From Apodemus sylvaticus (Eukaryota; Chordata; Mammalia; Rodentia; Muridae), in contig NC_067472.1 of the NCBI RefSeq assembly GCF_947179515.1, positions 204,060,068 to 204,124,067 on the forward strand: 64,000 nucleotides of DNA, written 5' to 3'. The notes under the pieces were generated by a model. That model was not told where the DNA came from, ran no database searches, and saw only the letters and a program-made list of their open reading frames with translations. Both the position numbers and the translations under genes were made by a program. Position 1 is the stretch's first letter, and every line of letters begins with the position of its first letter. Positions 34,853 through 44,654 of this stretch are shown here, in pieces.

Positions 34853-34896
34853 TATTAAACATCATCAATCACTAGGGAAATGCAAATCAAAACTTT
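34853..34896 (+). mobile_element. Short L1 ORF2 fragment
   Basis: ATTAAACATCATCAATCACT then AGGGAAATGCAAATCAAAAC repeats the ORF2 segment seen at about 34055-34100 inside the neighbouring L1. It follows directly on that copy's A-rich tail. Confidence 0.7.
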
Positions 34897-35898
34897 CCTT
34901 CATTTTTAAACATTGTTTATATTATTGTTTTTTGTTTGTTTTGATTTTCGTGTGTATGTGTGTGTGTATGTGTGTGTTATTCTTAAAAATGGAGAATATA
35001 AATCTGCGTGGGTAGAGAGGTAGAGAGAATATGTGAGGAGTGTTCTCCATTTTACCTTTATAATCTCCATTTTCCTATGCATCACCTCTGTCTCCTCTCT
35101 ATCTAGAGGCAGTTAGTCCTTTGTCCTCCATGGAAAAGTTTCTGGGAACCTGATGTCAAATGTCACCTGTGCATACTTCCCTGAGAAGTGGAATCTGGCT
35201 GCGGTGCAACACCAAGAGAAGGTATTTTATGAAACTTGCAAGGAGAGTTACCAGAATTAGGAGCTACTCATTTGGAGGCTTCTATGAGACATTTCTGGAT
35301 ATTCCTCCAGGCCTCCAGGCCACTGAGAGAGACAAGTAGCTGTCTGGACCTGCTGACAGTGAAGGCCTCTCTCTGCCTTGCCCAGTGACAATCTTCTAGT
35401 ATAAGAATGAGGCTCTTTCCTGAAAGGCTCTCTGCTGAAATCCAGAAGACCCAGTTATGGGGCAGTGCATGAGACTGCTTGCCTCTTGCTCAGCTTCCAG
35501 AAGATGCTCATGGCCACTGGATTATATCCGAGAAGAAAGGAGGCACAGGACAAGGAAAGCACTGTAGGGATACGCCTCTGATTTGCAGTCTTTAGGGGAG
35601 GAGTAGTGCTGAGTATTCAGACTATGCTAGAATCCTACAAAGGTGCTGTGCAGCTGAACTGTGTAAGGCTTGTCTGGGTGTGTGTTGGAGCTCGCTCCAT
35701 CCACCTATTGTGTGCATTTATGTATCTATGTGAGAAGTGTGTGATGCCTGTTTGCTGGAGCTTTGCTCTAACCAATCTATGTGTGAATGTCTGTCTGTCT
35801 GTGTATAGGTCTGTATGCATGAATATATGTGTGTTTGTATGCATGTGCGTTTGTGTATATGAAGTTACTGGACTCTTTTGTCTTTTGTTCCATCCACT

Positions 35899-35900
<2 letters not shown>
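34897..35900. other. Unannotated stretch
   Basis: No gene recognised. A TG-rich patch lies at 34949-34978. Confidence 0.4.
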
Positions 35901-35984
<84 letters not shown>

Positions 35985-36008
35985 CAGAGAGACAGAGAGA
36001 CAGAGATA
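35901..36008 (+). repeat. Compound microsatellite (TG)n(GA)n(GACA)n
   Basis: About 14 TG units run into about 16 GA units and then mixed GACAGA units. It is the source of an Arg/Glu-rich chance frame. Confidence 0.97.
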
Positions 36009-36718
36009 AAGAAAGAATTTTCTCTTTCCTTATCTTTCTTTCAGGGCCCCTTGTTAAAAAGAGTTCATAGATTTTCCACTACCCTCAGGGAGTGCCAGCC
36101 CCATTAATCTAAGCTTTGTTTTCTCATAAAAAATGTCTGTGGAGTAATTTCTCTAATTCCTGGCTGCCTTTACCAGTAGCATCTGTAGGTATCTGGATCC
36201 TCCCTTGTCAGCAGCTCTAAGCACTGACTTGCAATGGCTGCCTGCCTCAGTTTGCCAACCACATGGATGCCCAAGCTGGTCTGTGGCAAGTAAGTACACT
36301 AATTTCTTAATGGTGCTCTCAATATTAGTTCCTATTAGAGTAGATAACAGAAGAGATATCAGAGTTAACTCTTATGTTTCTTTAATGTGATAGATGTTGC
36401 TTGTATTTTTCTAAATTTAGAAAAGATTCTGATGATTGTAAAATGTAAATTATTGATTTTCATTCATGATTTTTTTTAACTTTTGCAATTTACTTATGAT
36501 TCATAAAGTGTCTGATTTCAACACTAATGTCCAAATGACAAAAGAAAAAAGTAAAAGTTAGGTGCAGAAGAACAGTTTGTGTCATAGATGTTGGAATGGA
36601 AGTACAAGCAGAACCCCTTGAGTGGGAAGACAAGAGTGGCTTTATCTCTTAGTGGCCCGCATGGTAGGCACAGGCTCAGCACCATGACAGGTATGAGTGA
36701 AGCTTCCTAAGAACTGTT
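36009..36718. other. Unannotated stretch
   Basis: No gene or repeat recognised. Confidence 0.4.
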
Positions 36719-36860
36719 GACTGGGTGGGGTGGTGGTCCATGCCTTTAATCCCAGTACTCAGGAGGCAAAGACAGGCATATCTCTGTCAGTTTTAAGCCA
36801 CTGTGGACTCCGCAGTGAGTTCCAGAACAGCCAGGCATGTTTCTCAGTAACTAGAAAGCA
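36719..36860 (+). mobile_element. B1 SINE
   Basis: CATGCCTTTAATCCCAGTAC, TCAGGAGGCAAAGACAGGCA and GTGAGTTCCAGAACAGCCAG are diagnostic. The tail is decayed. Confidence 0.93.
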
Positions 36861-37881
36861 GGAGTGTAACTTTAATTTTTTAAAAACCTATTTTTAATGA
36901 TGGTTCTTAAATGCTTTAACCTTCCTTTAACCCCATCACCTACCAGAGGTGGTGGGAAGGAAACAATATTGGGGACATGGACCTGATTAGACATAGTTCT
37001 TTGGAGTACCTCCCATCTGTGTTGTCTGAAAATCAGCAGTTCAGTTCACAGGTCAGCAGCAGTAGCTCAATCCACTCCCAAACACCTCACAGATACATCA
37101 GCAGTCCAGTTTGGTAGAGACGTGATAGCAAATATGAACCAGTGTCGGCAGCACTACCTAGCAGAGTCAGCCAAGCCTCAGCCTCAGCTTGAGTCAGCAG
37201 GAGGGACCCTGAGGTAAGCCAGGGAAGGTCTCTGCTGTGCCTCTCTCAGGGAATCGAAGATCAGCAAAGATGCAAGACCTACAGGCATCGCGCATCTAGC
37301 TCTGTAAGCAAACCAAGGGCAGCCTCCTCACATGTCCTTCATGTGTCTTGTCTCAGTGTGTGTCACACCTCAGCGTGTGTCTGACTCAGCTGAAATCAGG
37401 CTGCTGCTCAGCCCAAGTCCACCGAAGCAGCAAGAAACTGCAGCACGCCCCCAGAAGTCCCTTGGTGCATTTCCCTCCATGGAATCCCAACAAGTGCAGC
37501 TCAGTTACACAGTGTAAAGCAGACTAACGTGTGCTTGTCTTTAGCAGAGAATCCTTTGACCTGTGTCTGCTTTAGCTTAATGTCGCTTCACAAGGGAGCC
37601 TTAGTCTTTCCCCTGTGTCCACTCCAGGAAAACACTTCTTCATGCCTTTGCCCCAGCAAAACGCCATCCAATACAATGGACTTTCCAGGGAACCCTTAAT
37701 TTTCCACTTCAGAGGAGCCAAGGACTGCAATTTGAAACTCCTATGACACATGTATTTCAGTGCAGCTAGCCCGGACTGACTTCATGACTCCCTGCAACTG
37801 TGCACAGCATGCATATCAAAACCTGACTTAGCCCAGAGAGACTACGCAGTCCTTCTTAAAATTATTGAGGTCACTACCTTT
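36861..37881. other. Unannotated stretch
   Basis: No gene or repeat recognised. A 61-codon frame at 37332-37517 has no context. Confidence 0.4.
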
Positions 37882-37950
37882 GCATGCTGGCACATGCCTC
37901 TAATCCCAGCACTTGGGAGACTGAGGCAGGCAGATCTCTGAGTTTAAGAT
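37882..37950 (+). mobile_element. B1 SINE, 5' half
   Basis: CATGCTGGCACATGCCTCTA then ATCCCAGCACTTGGGAGACT and GAGGCAGGCAGATCTCTGAG is B1. It stops after GAGTTTAAGATCAATAAA. A B1-like 3' end (CCTGTCTTAAAAACCAAACA at about 38139-38158) lies 190 bp further on, so the element may be split by an insertion. Confidence 0.85.
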
Positions 37951-38179
37951 CAATAAAGTGAATTCAAGCATATCCTTAGGTACCCAAAGAAACCCTGGGG
38001 TGGAGGGTAATAGGGCTCCTCCCAAGCTTTAGTTAAATTCTTGGTTTCTGTACAAAATATTCAAGAGAATAGGTGGTCCTTTCTCAGACCCCAGATATCT
38101 CAATCAATCAATTGGTTTTTTGAAAGCAGTAGAAAAAACCTGTCTTAAAAACCAAACAAACAAACAAAAACAAATGAAA

Positions 38180-38210
38180 CAAACACACACACACACACAC
38201 ACACACACAA
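38180..38210 (+). repeat. (AC)n microsatellite
   Basis: About 14 AC units after an AAAC-rich stretch. Confidence 0.95.
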
Positions 38211-38544
38211 GAGAGAAAACACTAATACATACTCTAAGCAGGAAAGCAGGTGAACTAACTGCAGATGTTGACCTCACCTTCCGCTCCTGCAAATCAAATC
38301 CCTGAGTCTCACATCCAGCATTGCTATAGCACACCGACTACAGCCTCTTGTTCCCCGGTCCCAGACTCCAGTGGATACCATCTGTCTTCCTATATTAATC
38401 TCCCTGGTTCTCCAACTTGTTGCTTTGTTCCCTTGGCATACATTACCTAAGACACTGAATATAGAGGACAAAGAAAGTATATTAAAAGCTACAAGGGGAA
38501 AGGCCAAGTAACATATAAAAGCAGACCTATAAGAATTACATGTT

Positions 38545-38735
38545 GCCAGGCAGTGGTGACACACACCTTTAATCCCAGCACTTGGGAGGCAGAGGCAGGT
38601 GGATTTCTGAGTTTGAGGCCAGCCTGGTCTACATTGTGAGTTCCAGGACAGCCAGGGCTATACAAAGAAACCCTGTCTTGAAAAAAAACAAAAACAAAAA
38701 CAAAAAAAACCCCAAAAAACAAAAAAACAAGGGAA
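38545..38735 (+). mobile_element. B1 SINE, full-length with A-rich tail
   Basis: GCCAGGCAGTGGTGACACAC through GCCAGCCTGGTCTACATTGT to CCCTGTCTTG, followed by about 55 bases of A/C-rich tail. This is one of the least diverged SINEs in the window. Confidence 0.97.
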
Positions 38736-38787
38736 TAGGAAAGTCCAGGGAATACCTTGTTCAATTTAGAAAGTGACTTAATTTGCT

Positions 38788-39125
38788 ACACTTGCTATGA
38801 TAAAACAGTGATGAAATCAACTTCTGGAGGACAGGTTACACTTCATGGTATACATCCAGTTACCAGTTAACCACTGAGAAATGTCAGGGACTACACTGAA
38901 GCAGGGCAGGAACCTGGACACAAGGAATGTAGCAGAAGCTGTGTAGGAGTGCAGCCTCCTGTCCTGCACCACATATCTCTCTGTCTCAATAATAGCTCCA
39001 GGGTGGCACCATCCTGGAGATCTCTGCCCTAATAATTCAGTTGTTAATCAAGCCAATATCCCATAGACTTCCCAATCTGGAGGCAGTTTATTTCACCTAA
39101 GATCCCTCTTCTCACCACCTTCTTC
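38788..39125 (-). mobile_element. MaLR-type LTR, diverged
   Basis: In reverse orientation it follows the same order as the better preserved copy at 43147-43544: GATAAAACAGTGATGAAATC, GGACAGGTTACACTTCATG, GCAGGGCAGGAACCTGGA, then GGGTGGCACCATCCTGG and AATAATTCAGTTGTTAATCA. Confidence 0.55.
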
Positions 39126-39135
39126 CCTTAGTAAT

Positions 39136-39440
39136 TTTCCTATTGCTTTAATAAAACAGCTGGACTAAAACAACTTACAGAAGTAAATACTTACTTGGGA
39201 ATTAGCTATCCAGACAGATTACAGTCCTTCAAAGTCATGACAGAGAAGCATAGCTGCAGGAAGGTAGGACAACCAACAGGAAGCAGAGAGCTGGTGGCTC
39301 TCAACTCAGGCAGCAAACACAAAGCACAGATAGGACACTGCAAATCTCACCTGACTTCTGTCACCTTAAATTCTAACCAATGACAAACCTCCTATGGGGA
39401 AGCCAAGCCACTTAATCCACCCAAAAGTTTTCACAAAGAT
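39136..39440 (-). mobile_element. Possible second MaLR-type LTR
   Basis: TTGCTTTAATAAAACAGCTG, then ACAGTCCTTCAAAGTCATGA and GAGAAGCATAGCTGCAGGAA follow the wording of another common rodent LTR-like repeat (reverse orientation). Diverged; ends uncertain. Confidence 0.5.
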
Positions 39441-39822
39441 GGTGTCATAAATTATGATTTCTGGAATTAGTCAGTCGTCCCATTCAAACCATCAAAAGAA
39501 AACTCCACCTCCTCACACACCCTGCAAAGTATCACCAATTCAAGAAACCTGTGAGGTCATTAATTTGTTTTATTCAGTTAGTCTGGCATCATATCAGTTC
39601 TTAATTATTATGTTGCTTAATAGATCCCCAATTCTTTGCAATATGTTTGAACAGTGCAAAGAACTTTGTGTCTCCATTTAAGACAGATACGTCACAGGTT
39701 CATATCTGTTTGGACTAACTGCTATTTTCCTCACGATTTTGGATTTCAATTTTTTATTGATTTCAATTTGGTAAACTATGTGAAATAATAGAGGATCTTG
39801 TTTATACCTTGTGGTATTACAG
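39441..39822. other. Unannotated AT-rich stretch
   Basis: Leads into the exon-like block at 39823. No RhoGAP upstream exon was recognised here. Confidence 0.4.
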
Positions 39823-39943
39823 ATGTCTATTATACAAATGATGATTGACAACTATGTTGATATATTTGGAGATGAGGACCATATCATTTGTGACAATAAT
39901 AAAAAGAGGTCAAATGACTTAAAGATGTCAGTAAATACTGCTG
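39823..39943 (+). pseudogene. Exon-like block, end of a RhoGAP-type domain
   Basis: The block is preceded by a TTTATACC...GGTATTACAG acceptor-like sequence and followed at 39944 by a consensus GTAAGT donor (121 nt, ending in phase 1). It translates without stops; the first 16 residues include IIQMMIDNYVDIFGDE. This resembles the last helix of RhoGAP domains in the TAGAP/ARHGAP20 group, where FLIDNxxEIFGE is typical (from memory). The remaining 24 residues are polar and unrecognised. Rodents carry many copies and relics of TAGAP/ARHGAP20-like genes, so a stray duplicate or pseudogene is likely. No preceding GAP-domain exon with the arginine finger was found in the window. It may still be chance. 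Confidence 0.35.
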
Positions 39944-40748
39944 GTAAGTCAGCTGTTATAAAAAAAAGCCATAGATGCTCACAGTGCGAAACCTTAAATG
40001 GTAATACTGCACGATTAAAGATTTTTATCTACTGCTCCTCATGCAGAAGTCCCTACAGTTTAAGAGAATTTGAATGAGTTACCAAATAGATGGAAGGATG
40101 CCATCATTTCCTGATTTCGTAAATTTGAAAATAACAGAGCAGCATTAGAGCATATCATGATACTAAAGCATTGGAAAAGTGTTTTAAACAACATTTAACT
40201 TGTGTATGATTATATGAATATATACATAGGTATACATACAGACACACATATGTACAAACTTACAAACATGTAGGTACAACAAAGGAATTTTTTTAGACCC
40301 TGTATGAATTCCAGAATATTATGTGCTACATTTCTTTCCTTTCTTTCCATGGTATATAATTTGTGTATGATATTCTGGATATGAAATTATTTTTAAAAAG
40401 TTTGCTTTAAATCAATTATTTTATTTACAAATCCATTCAACATGAGTTTAAACTATAAGCTTAAACTATGTGCCAACAAGCTGTGCTATCTTGTACAAAA
40501 AATGATGTTTGAGAGATAATCTTGCCACATAAGTAGCATTTGGTATACATATTAAGTTGCAGCAGATTTACTACAACACGTATGTGAAGAATCTTAATAG
40601 GCAATACCATTCAAAATCAGATATAGTGTTAACTCAAGTAATTCTTTGTGTAGAGTTCAGAAGATATACTGATAACTTAGTCTTATTTGAAGTGGGGTGA
40701 ATCTATAACTGAGAATGTTTAACTATGACATTTTTATATTTCCTTTAG

Positions 40749-40850
40749 CAGAGGACAATGAAACAACATCAACATAGAACTTTCCACAATGGAAACTTCT
40801 TAATGACTGAAGAAGGTGCCGGTCATGCTATTTCAATGTTCCGTTTTAGT
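40749..40850 (+). pseudogene. Possible next exon of the RhoGAP-like relic, with stops
   Basis: A TTTTTATATTTCCTTTAG acceptor-like sequence ends at about 40748. Joined in the phase left by 39943, the frame reads acidic residues (AEDNETTST), then a TAG, then NFPQWKLLND, then a TGA, then RRCRSCYFNVPF and a TAG. Two in-frame stops inside otherwise protein-like sequence suggest a decayed exon. The link to the upstream block is inference. Confidence 0.2.
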
Positions 40851-41287
40851 TCCCTGTTAACCATAGCAGAAGAGATTATTACAAGAAACAATTTCAGTTT
40901 TTTATTTAACTTCATTGTTACAAATAGTTTCACTCACTGTAATTATTTTATGTTATGTATTACATATTCTTATCTATTTTAATTAATGTTATTAAATTAT
41001 GTTATTGCTTGGACTTCAGTGTGCCTGACTCTTGATTCTACACAGTATTTGGAAGATTGCATTTACAGTACTCCCTTCCACTTCTGTTAATCAGGCACCT
41101 GATTTCATGTGACAGATCCTCTAGAATCACTTAATAAATTTTTTCTTCCAAACTACAAAAGAATGTCACTCTAAGTACTGCTCAAAAAATGAAAGTTATT
41201 TGACCAAATTCTTCCATATTCTTAACATAAAACTCTCCCCATATTCTGAACCAACAACTAAGGGATACACATGGTTCCAGCCAAAAT
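40851..41287. other. Unannotated AT-rich stretch
   Basis: No gene or repeat recognised. Confidence 0.4.
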
Positions 41288-41545
41288 ATGTCAGAGGAGT
41301 TCCTTGTCGTGAATTAGTGGGAAGAGAGGCCCTCGGTTCTGTGAAGGCTCAGTAGATGCCCCAGTGTGGTGAAATCAGTGGGGGAGGGGGTGTAGATGGG
41401 AGTAGGTTATGTGGAGGGATATATAATTGGAGCCAGGATGTGGGAGGAGGGTTTGGGGGTTTTTGGAGGTGGTATACCCGCAAAGGTTTTAGCATTTGAA
41501 ATGTAAATGAAGGATATATTCAATAAAAATATTAACTATTAAAGC
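41288..41545 (+). mobile_element. L1 3' UTR fragment (older murine L1)
   Basis: GGGAAGAGAGGCCCTCGGTT, CTGTGAAGGCTCAGTAGATG, then G-rich sequence and the end CATTTGAAATGTAAATGAAG with AATAAAAAT. Severely 5'-truncated; the sequence is diverged. Confidence 0.9.
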
Positions 41546-42027
41546 ACTCTCCATGACTGAGTCAAAATTTATTAATACAATAAAATCAAACTCACTCCTG
41601 TGCATTGTAGCAACACTTTTTAAAAAATAATATTATCCTATTTCTGTGAAAAGGAACTTTAGAAAATTATTTACATTAGAAAAAATAGCTCATTATTTGA
41701 AGGCTCAAGTTATCATCATACAGTAGTTCTGATGTCAGGAGTTTATAGGTAGTGAAATTGTTTACCTAGTTGAGAAGCAGAGGAAAATGAATCCTCATAT
41801 TCAGTAAGCTTTGCCCTTTTATACATACCAGGAACTATGACAGGAATAGTAGATCCCATTTGTATTGTTACTTTGACCATTTCAGTTACTTAAGTATAGA
41901 CAGAATCTAATAACATTAAATATATCCTCAGAGTCATGCCCAGAATGCTTTCTCAGAGAAAGTTATAAATAAAATTCCAATAATGATCAGCATTAATTAT
42001 CACACATAATAAATTAGAGGGAAATAC
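41546..42027. other. Unannotated AT-rich stretch
   Basis: No gene or repeat recognised. Confidence 0.4.
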
Positions 42028-42940
42028 AATTTTAAGAAAAAAAGAATTTTCAAAGTCCTTAGTGATCAGAGATTGGCAAATCAAAATATCCCTGAGATTC
42101 TCCCTTACACCAATCAGAATATCTAAGATGAAAACTTCAGCTAACTACAAATGTTGGCAAGAATGTGCAGAAAGAGGAACACTCATCCATTGCCTTTGGG
42201 ATTGCAAAGTGGTACAACCATTCTGGAAATCATTCTGGAGACTTCAGAAAAACATAAGTAGATCTACCTGAAGACCCTACAATACCACTCTTGTGAATAT
42301 ACACAAAAGATGCCTCACTATTTCATAGGGTTATGTCTTCCACTATGTTCATAGCAGCCTTGTTTGTGATAGCCAGAAGCTGGAAACAACCAAGATGTCC
42401 CAGATAGCAGAATGGAAACAGAATATGTGGTTCATTTACACAAAGGAATCTATTTAACTCTTAAGCATGAGAACATCCTGAGTTTTCCAGGCAAATGGAT
42501 GGAATTAGACAATATCCTGATGAGGTAACTCAGACACAAAAAGATATACATGGTATGTAATCACTAATAAGTGGATATTAACCACAAATCAAAAGAAATA
42601 AAACAAATACAGAATACCCAAGATACAGTCCATAGAACTCAAGAAGATAAACAAGGAGAAGCACCCAAGTGAGGATGATTCAGTACCATTAGGAATGAGA
42701 AGAAAGCAATCACAAGGGAATAGGAAGGACCTGGGAGGGAAAGTGGACAGACAGGTGGGGGTTTGGGGAAAAGGGATTCTTATCTGTTATTGGGTGACAG
42801 AAAAGGAATGAAGCCCTGAGGTCCAGAAGAAAAAATGGAAACAGGCAACCACCGGAGGTAGGAGGGTGGGAGGAACCTCCAGAATGTACCAGAAACATGG
42901 GAGGTAAGAGACTCTCAGGACTCAAAGTGAAGAAAATAAT
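42028..42940 (+). mobile_element. L1 (Lx-type), ORF2 3' end plus 3' UTR
   Basis: The ORF2 C-terminal region is visible with stops and frameshifts: REWQI-like start, KTSANYKCWQECAERGTLIH, then the TTCATAGCAGCCTTGTTTGTGATAGCC-type segment around 42346-42375. It then enters a 3' UTR with AGGAACCTCCAGAATGTACC. It is older and more diverged than the copies at 55.7-58.6 kb. The 3' border is approximate. Confidence 0.85.
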
Positions 42941-43146
42941 GTGGTTTGGAGAAAATCTTGAGACAGTTCCTCTTCCTCACCATTATGGATTGGGGTAAGC
43001 CTAAATGGAACCTGTGACTATATTGCATATGAAAATATACCTACTATGGCTGGATCAGGAGAGGGCTATAGGAATCTCTTTGATTCCCTATGGTGTTTCT
43101 TCCAGCATATAAAAACACAGTATAGATTCCAGGATGTACACTTAAA

Positions 43147-43544
43147 TGTCTTAGTCAGGGTTTCTATTCCTGCACAAACATCATGACCAAGAAGCAAGTT
43201 GGGGAGGAAAGGGTTTATTGAGCTTACACTTCCATGTTGCAGTTCATCAATAAACGAAGTCACACTGGAACTTAAGCAGATCAATAAGCAGGAGCTGATG
43301 CAGAGGCCATGGAGGGATGTTTCTTACTGGCTTGCTTCCCCTGGCTTGCTCAGCCTGCTCTCTTATAGAACCCAAGAGCACCAGCTTAAAGGTAGTACCA
43401 CCCACAAGGGGCCCTCCCCACTTGATCACTAATTGAGAAAATGCCCCACAGCTGGATCTCAGGGAGATACTTTCCCAAATGAAGCTCCTTTCTCTATGAT
43501 AACTCCAGGCTGTGTCAAGTTGACACACAAAACTAGCCAGTACA
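43147..43544 (-). mobile_element. MaLR-type LTR, well preserved, solo
   Basis: Plus-strand text starts TGTCTTAGTCAGGGTTTCTA and ends GTCAAGTTGACACACAAAAC TAGCCAGTACA; on the minus strand it is therefore TGTACTGG...CTAAGACA, with TG...CA ends and the MaLR-like terminal CTAAGACA. The interior (GGAGCTGATGCAGAGGCCAT, GGCCCTCCCCACTTGATCAC) is a very common rodent repeat. Subfamily not assigned. Confidence 0.75.
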
Positions 43545-43781
43545 TTTAGGAGACAGGAAGTTCAAAAAAGTGTGGTTTTATGACATGTGTTTCTTTAGCT
43601 TGACAAATCTCAGGTTCCTCCTTCCACTCATTCTCCTTCCTCAGGTCAATTAGTCAAGATTCACTATATTTTATAATATAATAGAAATGATTATGATAAT
43701 ATCAGTGCATGCAGGAGATAATATTTCATATAATTCCACTCTTTTTATGATAAGTAATGAAAAATTGAGCAAGAAGCATTG
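43545..43781. other. Unannotated stretch
   Basis: No gene or repeat recognised. Confidence 0.4.
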
Positions 43782-43841
43782 CCTTATTTTGTTATTAGAA
43801 TACATGAGTTTCCTTATTTTGTTATTAGAATACATGAGTTT
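43782..43841 (+). repeat. Perfect 30-bp tandem duplication
   Basis: A 30-bp unit (43782-43811), beginning CCTTATTTTGTTATTAGAAT, is repeated without change at 43812-43841. Confidence 0.97.
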
Positions 43842-43899
43842 CCTCTTCCACATAAAATTCTGAAGGTTAATGAGAGGATTTTAAGGCATCTCTGTCAGT

Positions 43900-44360
43900 G
43901 CTGAGCAAAACGCAAAGGAAAATTGTTATATGATTCTATCCTACTCTAGTCAGAATGTCTAAGATTAGTTTAAAAAGACAGCAAATGATAGAAAGGATGA
44001 TGGGAACAGCAAAAGACTCATTTGCTGTTGATTTGAGTGAACACTGGAAGAGTCCCTGTGAAATTCAGGGTGGAATTTTCACAAAAGAATGAAAATAGAT
44101 ATTCCAAAAGATCCAGCTATACCAATATTGGGCATATATGCAATTGACACTATATGTTACAACAGATATTTACTTATATAGGTTCACTTCTGTTCTATTT
44201 CTAATAACTAGAAATTGGAAGCAGCCTACATGTTTATCTCCTGAAGAACAGGTTGTAATAATATGTCACATTTAAACAATCCAACACTATTCATCCATTG
44301 AGAAAAGTGAAATTATGTTATTTGCAGGTAAAAGAGCAGCACTAGGAAAAACCTGAAGAA
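43900..44360 (+). mobile_element. Old L1 ORF2 fragment
   Basis: Diverged plus-strand ORF2 sequence: CTCTAGTCAGAATGTCTAAG, AAGATCCAGCTATACCAATA, TTGGGCATATATGC, AACTAGAAATTGGAAGCAGC and CAACACTATTCATCCATTGA. The order matches the ORF2 C-terminal region. The ends are uncertain. Confidence 0.75.
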
Positions 44361-44654
44361 GGTTGTCGTGATGTTGGCATGAAAATTGCCCAAGGCATCT
44401 TCTATGCTTCTGGTTTAGGCAGGATGGATACAGCCTAATTTACACTTACACTATGTGGACTTAGAGAAGTAGTCCTTCATGTTTTGATAAAACGATCCTC
44501 CTATACAAGCACATAGCACAGAGTCACTCATTATTGTCGTTGGTAGAAGCCAAGTGAAAAGCCACTTATACTAAATATATTACAAACATATTCCAAAAGG
44601 ATTGAATGATATACAACTTTTAAGTGTGAATTTACCTTATTTATCTCTCTTTTT
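44361..44654. other. Unannotated stretch
   Basis: No gene or repeat recognised. Confidence 0.4.

Noticed and set aside
35606..36070. 154-codon plus-strand frame with Cys/Val and Arg/Glu repeats
   Set aside because: Most of it is the translation of TG, GA and GACA microsatellites.
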